Assembly: GCA_008015325.1 (NCBI GenBank)
Contig: SSFI01000021.1
Coordinates: forward strand, 1 to 45,966
Reading direction: 5' to 3'
Source of the DNA: Rheinheimera sp.
GTDB lineage: Bacteria; Pseudomonadota; Gammaproteobacteria; Enterobacterales; Alteromonadaceae
Length of the DNA: 45,966 nt
Shown here: one piece after another, positions 1 through 7,785 of the stretch
Numbering within the stretch: the first letter of the stretch is position 1
Layout: each line of letters opens with the position of its first letter
Notes under the pieces: model-generated
Database searches by the model: none
What the model was told of the DNA's origin: nothing
What the model saw: only the letters and a program-made list of their open reading frames with translations
Program-made: the position numbers and the translations under genes

Positions 1-110
1 CCACTATTCCTTCGCCCTGTCGCCTTGCCTGAGGCAATTCCCGGCTCCTCTGCTGTCCGCTTACCAAACTACAAGGTGCCGTAGCTAAAATGTTCTGGTG
101 GGAGGTTCTG

Positions 111-1073
111 ATGTCATTACTACAGCGGTTAAGTGATATGGCGATTTTTGCCCGGGTGGCTGAAACTGGCAGTTTTACCCAGGCGGCGCTGGCACTGCAA
201 ATGTCCAAAGGCGCGGTCAGTAAAGCCATCAGCCGGCTGGAGCAGCATCTGTCGGTGCGGCTGTTGCAGCGTACCACCCGACAAATCCGTTTGACGGCGG
301 AAGGTCAGGCGTTTTTTGCTTACTGCCAGCAGGTGGTGCGCCAGGCCGATCAGGCGGAACATCATCTGGACGAAATGCGTGACGAACCGGCCGGGACTAT
401 CCGTATTAGTGTGGCAGTAACCTACGGCAGTAAAATTATCGCGCCTTTGTTACCGGAACTGCTGCAGCGTTATCCGAAATTACGGGTCGAGCTGGACTTA
501 ACCGACCGGCTGGTTGATTTGGTCGGTGAAGAAGTTGATGTGGCGATCCGCTTTGGCAAATTGGCAAACTCCAGCCTGATCGCCCGGCCACTGACCAAAT
601 TGCCGATAGTGCTGGTTGGTGCGCCATCTTATCTGGCACAGGCGGGCATCCCGCAACACCCACGGGATTTAACCCAACATAGCTGTCTCAGTACAGATAA
701 CAGTCCACAGGAAAGATACTGGCGTTTTTCAGACCAGGGCCAGCCGCTGGAAGTACTGACCCAAGGGCCATTGCATGCCAACAGTAACAGAGCATTAAAA
801 CCGGCGGTGCTGGCCGGGGTTGGTTTGATGTATGTCACCCGTTATCAGGTGGCCGATGAAATTGATGCTGGCCGGTTAGTGCCCATTCTGACTGAATATA
901 TGCCGGAGCCGCTGCCGGTGCATCTGGTGTATCCGCACCGGGTGCATATGAAAGCCGGGGTAAAAGTGATTCTGCAGTATCTGCAATGCCGGCTCAATCC
1001 ACAGGCTTATTGTCAGACCAGCACTGCGGCGGTAGCGATACAGCCTGCTGAGTTGACTGCGCTGGCGGGCTGA
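111..1073 (+). CDS. LysR-family transcriptional regulator
   Basis: A 320-residue DNA-binding regulator of the usual LysR length. The N-terminal winged helix-turn-helix spans about residues 5-65, with the recognition helix in the stretch AALALQMSKGAVSKAI. A LysR-type substrate-binding domain follows from about residue 90 (the segment starting GTIRISV). The helix-turn-helix resembles the DsdC/AaeR-like subgroup that often controls a divergent or nearby oxidoreductase or exporter. The start is the ATG at 111 rather than an in-frame ATG at 90, because GGAGG at 101-105 sits five bases upstream of it. The effector and targets cannot be read from sequence. No divergent partner is visible, since the window begins about 110 bp upstream. 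Confidence 0.92.
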   Translation: MSLLQRLSDMAIFARVAETGSFTQAALALQMSKGAVSKAISRLEQHLSVRLLQRTTRQIRLTAEGQAFFAYCQQVVRQADQAEHHLDEMRDEPAGTIRISVAVTYGSKIIAPLLPELLQRYPKLRVELDLTDRLVDLVGEEVDVAIRFGKLANSSLIARPLTKLPIVLVGAPSYLAQAGIPQHPRDLTQHSCLSTDNSPQERYWRFSDQGQPLEVLTQGPLHANSNRALKPAVLAGVGLMYVTRYQVADEIDAGRLVPILTEYMPEPLPVHLVYPHRVHMKAGVKVILQYLQCRLNPQAYCQTSTAAVAIQPAELTALAG

Positions 1074-1107
1074 AACTGGTAATCCTTTAGCGGAAATATC
1101 CGTTGTC

Positions 1108-1131
1108 AGCGCTTGCATCGTGGCAGGCGCT
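1108..1131. terminator. possible hairpin terminator after the LysR gene
   Basis: AGCGCTTGC (1108-1116) can pair with GCAGGCGCT (1123-1131) around a six-base loop, giving nine base pairs including one G-T wobble. Only a weak T-rich tail follows, so intrinsic termination is uncertain. Confidence 0.3.
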
Positions 1132-1179
1132 CTGTCATATTGAAGCTTCATGTAACCGCTTACATTTGTTGTTTTCCAG

Positions 1180-1332
1180 TCATTGTTGTGCAACAAGTGT
1201 GGGTTCCACGTGAAACGGTGTGATGTGTTGTCTGTATCGCTGATATAGATCTTGGCCCCTGACCAGTGCGGCTTGTTGCGCCTGGGTCAGCTTCCGGCTC
1301 TCCCGCAGTTTCTTCTGTTTGCTGTTTGTCAT
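1180..1332 (-). CDS. small basic hypothetical protein (doubtful)
   Basis: A 50-codon frame starting MTNSKQKKLRESRKLTQAQQ. The N-terminal half is lysine/arginine-rich and predicted helical, and the composition looks protein-like. No strong ribosome-binding site precedes the ATG at 1332, and I recognise no family. The last codons (FHVEP) overlap the parS-like sequence at 1203-1216. If that site is real, this frame may be coincidental. It sits between convergent neighbours in otherwise non-coding DNA (1074-1358). Confidence 0.3.
   Translation of the reverse strand: MTNSKQKKLRESRKLTQAQQAALVRGQDLYQRYRQHITPFHVEPTLVAQQ
1203..1216. promoter_or_regulatory. parS: candidate parS (ParB-binding) site
   Basis: GTTCCACGTGAAAC matches the chromosomal parS core pattern GTTYCACGTGRAAC at all 14 positions. 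It combines the half-site seen in pseudomonads (GTTCCAC) with the one typical of Bacillus and Vibrio (GTGAAAC). Chromosomal parS sites are bound by ParB and usually cluster around the replication origin. No parA or parB is in the window, so the call rests on the motif alone. Confidence 0.5.
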
Positions 1333-1358
1333 CCCGGCAAACAGAGGAAACTGTTTTT

Positions 1359-1958
1359 TCAGCCCGCCGTTGTATGCGCCAGCCGCAGAATCATTTCGGC
1401 GGCATCGCAATGACAATCAAAGCCACAGCGTACACATTCATAGCCGTTCAGGCTGTCTTGCCGCCATTTATCCGGATGGATTTTTACCAGCTCGCCACCA
1501 TGTTTGCTGAAATAGCGCACCGCTGCATTGCCCGGGCTTTGCACCCACAGATGCGCCACACCGGCGACAGCACCTTGTGCGACAAAAGCCTGCATCGATA
1601 ATTTCAGCAGCGCGCCGCCAATCCCGCAGCCCTGTAAATCTGGCCGCACTGTATTGCATTTAAAATAACCGACCTGCGCTGATGGTACGCGCCATAACTC
1701 TGGACTGCACCATTGGTCCGGTTGCCACTGACCCGGTGCAAACGCCAGCCGGAAACCGGCCAAACCCTGGTTGTCCAGCGCGACGACGCCGGCGTTGTGG
1801 CCGGCTTTTTGGCCTTGCTGATAATAAACACGGATTAACTCGTCACTCAGATAGCCATCGCCATGTACCTGATTTCCCAGCGCAATCACGGCGGTAAAGT
1901 GTTCCGGGCTTAATGGTTGATAACGGACCGGATTAAGCGGTGGTTTGACGTCTGGCAT
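1359..1958 (-). CDS. GNAT-family N-acetyltransferase
   Basis: A 199-residue protein with the GNAT acetyl-CoA-binding signature. The motif A region reads VRPDLQGCGIGGALLK (about residues 104-119), with the pyrophosphate-binding Q/RxxGxG/A pattern. A C-terminal motif B-like segment contains VRYFSKHGGELVKIHP. These enzymes transfer acetyl groups from acetyl-CoA to an amine, and the substrate here is unknown. GGAG lies five bases before the ATG at 1958. The C-terminus carries cysteines and a histidine (CVRCGFDCHC) that resemble a small metal-binding tail, which is unusual for GNAT proteins. It is divergent from the FAD oxidase gene, with a 77-bp shared upstream region. Confidence 0.85.
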   Translation of the reverse strand: MPDVKPPLNPVRYQPLSPEHFTAVIALGNQVHGDGYLSDELIRVYYQQGQKAGHNAGVVALDNQGLAGFRLAFAPGQWQPDQWCSPELWRVPSAQVGYFKCNTVRPDLQGCGIGGALLKLSMQAFVAQGAVAGVAHLWVQSPGNAAVRYFSKHGGELVKIHPDKWRQDSLNGYECVRCGFDCHCDAAEMILRLAHTTAG

Positions 1959-2035
1959 GACAACTCCGCAAGACTTGGAAATTCAGCGTTATCTTGCCAT
2001 GATGCGCTCTGAATTGCAGTAATCAGGATGTCCTT

Positions 2036-3376
2036 ATGTACGATCCGCTTCATGACCTCTCACCAGGCCAGGGCCAACCTTATCCGGACAGTTATTGGGC
2101 CGCACATTCCGGCACTGCGCCGGCAGATGATGGTACCCTGACCCAGGATCTGGATGTCGATGTCGCAATTGTTGGTGCCGGATATACCGGTTTATCCGCT
2201 GCTTATCATCTGGCGACGGAGCACGGCGTCAAAGCGCTGGTGCTGGAGGCGAATCAAACTGCCTGGGGTTGCAGTGGCCGCAATGCTGGTTTTGTGCTGA
2301 AATCCAGCGGCCGCAAACCTTATGCGCAGATGGAAAAGCAATGGGGCGAAGCCGTGATGCGCGGGGTCTACCAGGAGTTTCAGGCTGGGTTAGATCGGGT
2401 GCGGCAGTTGATTAGCCTCGGCATCGATTGTGACCAGCAGGAGTCGGGTTACCTGCGAATGGCCCACAAAACTTCAATGGTGCCAACCCTGGAAGCGCAG
2501 GCACGGTTACTGGAAAAAACCTTTGGCGCTGAAGTTGAGTTGTTAAGCCGGAGCCAGGTACATCAGCGTTATGTCGCCGATGAGCAGAGTTTTGGCGCTC
2601 TGCGCTTTGCCGATGCTTTTGGCGTTAATCCGCTGAAACTGGCCTGGGGTTATCAGCGTCTGGCGCGCAGTGCCGGTGCGTCTGTACATACCGCCAGCCC
2701 GGTGCTGCAGTGGCAGACCAACGGCCGTACGCAGTTGTTACAAACACCACAGGCGCAGGTGCGGGCGCGCAAAGTTATCTTGGCCACCAATGGCTACACG
2801 CCCAAACAGCTGCATCCAGGCGTTCAGGCACGTACCTTACCTGTGTTATCGCAAATTATCGTGACCGAACCGCTCAGCGCTGAACAGCTCGCCGCCTGTA
2901 ACCTGTTGACGTCTCAAGTAGTGATGGATACCAGGGCGCTGAAATACTATTACCGAAAATTGCCGGATAACCGGATTTTGTTTGGTGGCCGTGGGGCCAT
3001 CACCGGCAGTGATGCCGAAAATCCATATTATGCCCAGCGATTGCTTGAGGTGCTGAAACTGAGTTTCCCGGCACTGCGTGCGCTGAAATACGACTATCAG
3101 TGGTCGGGCTGGATCTGCATGGCGCTGGATGACATTCCGCATTTATATCAGGCTGATATGCACGGTGATGTGGTGTATAGCATGGGCTATTGTGGCAGCG
3201 GCTTGTCCTTTTCAGTGCAAGCCGGTAGACGGCTGGCGGATAAAGTTATGGGGTTGCCGCAGCCGGACTTACCGCTGTATCAGTCGGCTCTGCCAAAGTT
3301 TCCGCTGGCACCGCTGCGTCGCGTTGGCCAATGGGGTTATTTCCATTACGGTAAATGGAAAGACCAATGGTGGTAA
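2036..3376 (+). CDS. FAD-dependent amine oxidase, PuuB/DAO family
   Basis: A 446-residue flavoprotein of the D-amino-acid-oxidase superfamily. The FAD-binding Rossmann motif VAIVGAGYTGLSAAYHLA lies at about residues 44-61, followed by the second-strand acidic residue in LVLEAN. The segment WGCSGRNAGFV is typical of gamma-glutamylputrescine oxidoreductase and related glycine/sarcosine-oxidase-like enzymes. The C-terminal GYCGSGLSFSVQAGRRLADKV closes the FAD site. Such enzymes oxidise a primary or secondary amine with release of H2O2. The actual substrate cannot be assigned, and no other putrescine-pathway genes are nearby. The start ATG has AGGA (2025-2028) seven bases upstream. The divergent GNAT gene may share regulation. 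Confidence 0.88.
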   Translation: MYDPLHDLSPGQGQPYPDSYWAAHSGTAPADDGTLTQDLDVDVAIVGAGYTGLSAAYHLATEHGVKALVLEANQTAWGCSGRNAGFVLKSSGRKPYAQMEKQWGEAVMRGVYQEFQAGLDRVRQLISLGIDCDQQESGYLRMAHKTSMVPTLEAQARLLEKTFGAEVELLSRSQVHQRYVADEQSFGALRFADAFGVNPLKLAWGYQRLARSAGASVHTASPVLQWQTNGRTQLLQTPQAQVRARKVILATNGYTPKQLHPGVQARTLPVLSQIIVTEPLSAEQLAACNLLTSQVVMDTRALKYYYRKLPDNRILFGGRGAITGSDAENPYYAQRLLEVLKLSFPALRALKYDYQWSGWICMALDDIPHLYQADMHGDVVYSMGYCGSGLSFSVQAGRRLADKVMGLPQPDLPLYQSALPKFPLAPLRRVGQWGYFHYGKWKDQWW

Positions 3377-3469
3377 GTCTGGGTCATGCTGACAATTTGG
3401 TAAATTAATTGTTGCATTTCTCTGGTTGCGACATTAATTTATGGTCACTTCGCGGATTGGAGTGTCACT

Positions 3470-3673
3470 GTGGAATTGTTGGCCATGGATTGGTCGGGTC
3501 TGGTCCTGACTTTTTGCTTTATTTACGGTATTTATGCGCCTTGTTTGCTGACGTTGCTTGACCAAGAGCACCGTTGGCCGCAACGATTATTGGCTTTGCT
3601 CCCTTGTTTGTTTTTGTCCTGGCTGGGTTATTGGCTGAGTCAACGACATCTGAAATACAGTGATTCGGCCTGA
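3470..3673 (+). CDS. small membrane protein, unknown function
   Basis: A 67-residue protein with two likely membrane helices (about residues 8-28 and 38-58), separated by a charged loop with DQEHRWPQR. It starts at GTG 3470, supported by GGAG (3459-3462) seven bases upstream. I recognise no family. It stands alone between the FAD oxidase and the ABC exporter genes, with about 155 bp before the latter, so an operon link is not certain. Confidence 0.6.
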   Translation: MELLAMDWSGLVLTFCFIYGIYAPCLLTLLDQEHRWPQRLLALLPCLFLSWLGYWLSQRHLKYSDSA

Positions 3674-3831
3674 GGTTTTTCAACCGACCTTTGTCAAAAT
3701 GACTAATCTTTAGTGTTTTCGACGCACCTGGCTGCCGCCATTTTTTATAAAATTGTTTAATTTCATTTAGTTGGATATTGGTACTATCTTTGCCAGCACA
3801 GTTAATCTGAACTGCAAAAAAGGAAGTGCCA

Positions 3832-4662
3832 ATGTCAGCCGCTTTATCTTTATTTGGTCGCCAGACCTGGCTTTATAGCCGCTTTGAATTACAACGTTTG
3901 TTTTTAACCCCGCGCGGCTGGTTTGCACTGGCGGCTTTTACCACTATTTGGTACTTCCTGTTACGTTATCCGATTTATCAGGCCAGCGTGCAGCTGCAGG
4001 AACCGGAAATTCAGCAGATGCTGAGCGGTATGCTCGGCATGGTTGGGATGTATAACCTGCTGAACTGGTCATTGCCGGAATTGTCGGTGTACTGGGCTCT
4101 GACGGTATTTTTCATGCCACTGGCGGTGCTCTTTGCCACCGCAGATCAAACCTGTTCTGACCGCTCGCGCGGTACCTTGCGTTTCCTCACTTTACGTTCC
4201 AGCCGCGACAGTATTTTCTTCGGCCGTTTTATCGGGCAGATTCTGGTGCAGGCGCTGCTGATCGGTTTGTCGTTATTGGCCACTTTGGTGCTGGCGGTCT
4301 GGCGGGTTGGCGAATTGCCACTGTCTGCGCTCAATGCGGCGCTGGTGATCTGGCTGAATCTGTTGATTGTGTTGCTGCCCTTTACTGCGCTGATGGCGCT
4401 GTGTTCGGCGTTGGTTCGTTCCAGCCGGCTGGCGATTAGCCTGGCAATTGTCAGTATCGGCGCCGTGGCCGGCCTGCTGGGTTATCTGGTCTGGCACTTC
4501 CCGGATCTGCGGGTGGTACTGGAATATCTGCCGGGCGCGCAATTACCGATGTTATTAGGTGCGCAAGGCTGGGATACGCTGAAACACTGTGGCTTGCCAT
4601 TATTACAAACTGCGGTGCTGCTGCTGATTGGCCGTATCGTGATGCAGGAGAAAGCATTATGA
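3832..4662 (+). CDS. ABC-2 type transporter permease
   Basis: A 276-residue inner-membrane protein with about six hydrophobic helices. Its N-terminal cytoplasmic segment ends in FELQRLFLTPRGWFALAAFT, the typical amphipathic entry of ABC-2 permeases such as NosY. The ATG at 3832 is chosen over an in-frame GTG at 3826 because AGGA (3821-3824) is correctly spaced for it. The stop overlaps the start of the ATPase gene (ATGA), so the two are translationally coupled and form one exporter. The substrate is unknown. Nothing in the neighbourhood (no nos genes) supports a nitrous-oxide role. Confidence 0.88.
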   Translation: MSAALSLFGRQTWLYSRFELQRLFLTPRGWFALAAFTTIWYFLLRYPIYQASVQLQEPEIQQMLSGMLGMVGMYNLLNWSLPELSVYWALTVFFMPLAVLFATADQTCSDRSRGTLRFLTLRSSRDSIFFGRFIGQILVQALLIGLSLLATLVLAVWRVGELPLSALNAALVIWLNLLIVLLPFTALMALCSALVRSSRLAISLAIVSIGAVAGLLGYLVWHFPDLRVVLEYLPGAQLPMLLGAQGWDTLKHCGLPLLQTAVLLLIGRIVMQEKAL

Positions 4663-5579
4663 GTTATCTGATTGAAGCGCGGCATTTAAGTAAATCTTTT
4701 GGCCAAAAAGCCGTATTGCAGGACCTGACTTTCAGCCTTCCGGCTGGTGAACCTATCGCACTGATTGGGCCCAATGGCGCCGGTAAAACCACGCTGTTCA
4801 GTTTGTTGTGTGGTTATCTGCCGGCCAGCAGTGGTGAGTTAAAAGTGTTAGGCCATAAACCCGGCAGCAGTGCTTTGTTTGGTCGGGTCAGTGCCTTGCC
4901 GCAGGATGCGATGCTGGACCCAAATTTTTCGCTACTGACCCAGCTGAGTTTTTTCGGCCAATTACAGGGTATGAGCAAAGCCAAAGCGCTGGCCGAAAGC
5001 CGCCGGGTGCTGAGCCTGGTTGATTTAGCCGGCAGCGCGGACTTAAAAGCTACGGCGCTGAGTCATGGCATGCGTAAAAGAGTGGCCATCGCGCAGGCGC
5101 TGATGGGCAGTCCGGAACTGGTAATGCTGGATGAGCCGACCGCAGGTCTTGATCCGGTCAATGCTTTACAAGTCCGACAGCTGATCGCGACTTTGTCCGG
5201 TGAAGCCAGTTTTATCATCAGTTCACATAACATTTTTGAGCTGGAACGGCTGTGCGGCACAGTGCTGTATCTGGAGCACGGCAAACTGGTGCAACAAAGC
5301 GCGGTGCAAAGTGCCGCAACGCAGGGTTATGTCACCCTGACTTTGGAACCTGGCGCTTATACAGACGTGCTGCCCCAACTGCGGGCGCTGCCGGGTGTGA
5401 TCGCGGTCAGTGACAGTCAGAAATATGAATATGTGCTGCAGTTTGATGCGGAGCTGGCACCGGATTTTGACTTAACTTTGTTGATGGCACTGCGCCAGCT
5501 TGGCTGGCGTTATCGCCAGTTGACCAAAGGCCAGACGCTGGAGCAGCAATTGTTTGCGGTGACGGCGAAACAGGCCTGA
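4659..5579 (+). CDS. ABC transporter ATP-binding protein
   Basis: A 306-residue nucleotide-binding subunit partnered with the preceding permease. Walker A is GPNGAGKTT (about residues 37-45). The signature region reads LSHGMRKRVAIAQAL in place of the usual LSGGQ, with H instead of the first glycine. Walker B with catalytic glutamate is LVMLDEPTAGLDP, and the H-loop histidine is in IISSHN. About 80 extra C-terminal residues follow the ATPase core, as in NosF/CcmA-type exporters. The start overlaps the permease stop by four bases. Confidence 0.92.
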   Translation: MSYLIEARHLSKSFGQKAVLQDLTFSLPAGEPIALIGPNGAGKTTLFSLLCGYLPASSGELKVLGHKPGSSALFGRVSALPQDAMLDPNFSLLTQLSFFGQLQGMSKAKALAESRRVLSLVDLAGSADLKATALSHGMRKRVAIAQALMGSPELVMLDEPTAGLDPVNALQVRQLIATLSGEASFIISSHNIFELERLCGTVLYLEHGKLVQQSAVQSAATQGYVTLTLEPGAYTDVLPQLRALPGVIAVSDSQKYEYVLQFDAELAPDFDLTLLMALRQLGWRYRQLTKGQTLEQQLFAVTAKQA

Positions 5580-5592
5580 CAGCGCTGGATAC

Positions 5593-5916
5593 TCAGGTTT
5601 GCAGATACTTCAGTTTGTCCGGGACCCCATTCCAGGCGTCGGCATCGTCCGGCGCCGGTTGCACTTCGGTGATATTGGGCCAGATCTCACTGAGTTCGGC
5701 ATTGAGTTCGAGAAAAGCTTCTTGCCCCGGCGGTAAAGCATCCTGCTGATAAATCGCCTGGGCTGGGCATTCCGGCTCACACAGACCGCAATCAATACAA
5801 GCGGTTGGGCTGATCACCAGGAAGTTGGGGCCTTCGAAAAAGGCGTCGGCCGGGCAGACAGCGACACAATCGGTGTATTTGCATTTGATGCAGTTGTCGG
5901 TCACTACAAAAGCCAT
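5593..5916 (-). CDS. fdxA: 7Fe ferredoxin (3Fe-4S / 4Fe-4S)
   Basis: A 107-residue electron carrier closely resembling Azotobacter vinelandii ferredoxin I. The first cysteine set is C9, C12, C17 and C21-P, and the second is C40, C43, C46 and C50-P. In the Azotobacter protein the equivalents of C9, C17 and C50 hold the 3Fe-4S cluster, and those of C21, C40, C43 and C46 hold the 4Fe-4S cluster. The free cysteine near position 25 of that protein is alanine here. The start is the ATG at 5916, with AGGA about eight bases upstream. A longer open frame to 6093 has no homology-like sequence. The partner reductase is not identifiable locally. Confidence 0.95.
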   Translation of the reverse strand: MAFVVTDNCIKCKYTDCVAVCPADAFFEGPNFLVISPTACIDCGLCEPECPAQAIYQQDALPPGQEAFLELNAELSEIWPNITEVQPAPDDADAWNGVPDKLKYLQT

Positions 5917-6007
5917 GACAGCAATTCCTGAAATGAAGGCCGGGAAATTCCGGCGAATTGTAATGCAGCAGGCCGAAATTACAAGACGGGCCGCGGCTGG
6001 ATAAAAC

Positions 6008-6036
6008 CGGACAAAACGAGGCATTTCACGTAAAAT
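6008..6036 (+). promoter_or_regulatory. putative sigma-70 promoter for the COG2509 flavoprotein
   Basis: CGGACA (6008-6013) and TAAAAT (6031-6036) are separated by 17 bp, 70 bp before the start codon at 6106. The -35 matches four of six consensus positions and the -10 five of six. Confidence 0.4.
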
Positions 6037-6105
6037 AGCGGTTTTATTTCTGCTTTGTGAGCCAGCGCCGCAGCGCTTTCGCCATGACACCAACAGGAAA
6101 CCCTG

Positions 6106-7731
6106 ATGATCCGCATCAACGAATTAAAATTACCGCTCAATCACAGCGATGCCGACTTACCCGCCGCTATCTGCGCCCGGCTGAAATTGAAACCTGAACA
6201 ACTTATTGAATTTACCGTATTTAAGCGCGGCGTTGATGCGCGGAAAAAATCTGATATTCAGCTGATTTACACGCTGGATGTGCAAACCGATCACAATGCC
6301 CGGGTATTGGCGGCCTTTAGTAAAGATGACCAAATCCGGCCGGCACCGGACACCAGTTATAAGTTTGTCGCCAAAGCGCCAGAGCACCTGACCGAGCGCC
6401 CGCTGGTGATTGGTCTTGGTCCTTGTGGCCTGTTCGCCGGTTTATTGCTGGCGGAAATGGGCTTTAAACCGGTCATTCTGGAACGCGGCAAAGAAGTGCG
6501 CGAACGCACCAAAGATACCTTTGGTTTTTGGCGGAAAAAACCATTGAATACCGAATCCAATGTGCAGTTTGGCGAAGGCGGCGCCGGCACATTTTCCGAC
6601 GGCAAACTCTACAGCCAGGTCAAAGATCCGAAACATTATGGCCGTAAAGTACTGACTGAATTTGTCAAAGCCGGCGCGCCGGAAGAAATCATGTATGTCA
6701 GCAAACCGCATATCGGCACCTTTAAGCTGGTGACGATGGTGGAAAAGATGCGCGCGCGGATTATCGAACTGGGCGGTGAGATCCGTTTCAGTACGCGTGT
6801 CGACGATATTCTGCGCGACGGTGAGCAGCTGACAGGCGTGCGTCTGAGCGATGGCAGCGAACTTCATAGCCGTTATGTGGTGCTGGCGGTGGGCCACAGT
6901 GCGCGTGACACTTTTGAAATGCTGTACAAGCGGGGCGTTTATATCGAAGCCAAGCCGTTTTCGGTCGGCTTTCGCATCGAACACCGCCAGTCGATGATCG
7001 ACGAATGCCGCTATGGCGCCAGCGCCGGCCATCCGTTATTAGGCGCGGCCGACTACAAACTGGTGCATCACGGCAGCAATAACCGCACTGTCTACAGTTT
7101 CTGTATGTGCCCGGGCGGCACTGTGGTAGCGGCAGCCTCAGAAGAAGGTCGGGTCGTCACCAATGGCATGAGTCAGTATTCGCGTAATGAACGCAATGCT
7201 AACAGCGCTATTGTGGTCGGCATAGACCCGGATCGCGACTATCCGGGCCACCCGCTCGCCGGCATTGAGCTGCAGCGCAAACTGGAGGCACAGGCTTTTG
7301 TGCTTGGTGGTAGTAATTACGATGCGCCGGCGCAGCGGGTCGGAGATTTCCTTGCCGGCGTACCATCGACTGAACTTGGCGATGTGCAGCCAAGTTACAC
7401 ACCAGGGGTGAAACTGACCGATTTGTCGCAGGTATTACCCGATTACGTCATTGCCGCCATTCGTGAAGCTATTCCGGCCTTTGATAAGCAAATCAAAGGC
7501 TTCGCCCGCGCTGATGGCCTGCTGACCGGTGTAGAAACCCGCACATCTTCACCAATTTGTATCAAACGCGGCGCCGATTATCAGAGCCTGAATACCAAGG
7601 GCTTATTCCCAGCCGGTGAAGGTGCAGGGTATGCTGGCGGTATTCTGTCAGCCGGGATTGACGGTATTAAAGTGGCTGAAGCTGTGGCTTTGGCGATGAC
7701 CGGTCAGGCCATCACGGTCAGCCGGCGTTAA
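6106..7731 (+). CDS. COG2509-type FAD-dependent dehydrogenase
   Basis: A 541-residue flavoprotein of the uncharacterised COG2509 family. About 95 N-terminal residues (starting [11 protein letters not shown]) precede the dinucleotide-binding motif G103-x-G105-x-x-G108 in [20 protein letters not shown]. The family-typical block [13 protein letters not shown] follows at about 156-168. The C-terminal FAD-contact segment reads [22 protein letters not shown]. The reaction is not known for this family. Length and motifs are complete. AGGAAA precedes the ATG. It is divergent from fdxA across about 190 bp, which makes a redox partnership possible but unproven. Confidence 0.9.
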   Translation: MIRINELKLPLNHSDADLPAAICARLKLKPEQLIEFTVFKRGVDARKKSDIQLIYTLDVQTDHNARVLAAFSKDDQIRPAPDTSYKFVAKAPEHLTERPLVIGLGPCGLFAGLLLAEMGFKPVILERGKEVRERTKDTFGFWRKKPLNTESNVQFGEGGAGTFSDGKLYSQVKDPKHYGRKVLTEFVKAGAPEEIMYVSKPHIGTFKLVTMVEKMRARIIELGGEIRFSTRVDDILRDGEQLTGVRLSDGSELHSRYVVLAVGHSARDTFEMLYKRGVYIEAKPFSVGFRIEHRQSMIDECRYGASAGHPLLGAADYKLVHHGSNNRTVYSFCMCPGGTVVAAASEEGRVVTNGMSQYSRNERNANSAIVVGIDPDRDYPGHPLAGIELQRKLEAQAFVLGGSNYDAPAQRVGDFLAGVPSTELGDVQPSYTPGVKLTDLSQVLPDYVIAAIREAIPAFDKQIKGFARADGLLTGVETRTSSPICIKRGADYQSLNTKGLFPAGEGAGYAGGILSAGIDGIKVAEAVALAMTGQAITVSRR

Positions 7732-7785
7732 CTGTAGCTGATGCGTGGCCGGCGCTATTTCCGGTCAGTTACCAAGGAGTAAGGA

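Noticed and set aside
5917-6093. N-terminal extension of fdxA
   Set aside because: Ferredoxin homology starts exactly at MAFVVTDNC with a good ribosome-binding site; the extension is arginine-rich and unlike the family.
6442-7032. Long minus-strand open frame (196 codons) opposite the COG2509 gene
   Set aside because: Lies entirely antisense to a gene with clear motifs; composition is that of a reverse-frame shadow and there is no ribosome-binding site.
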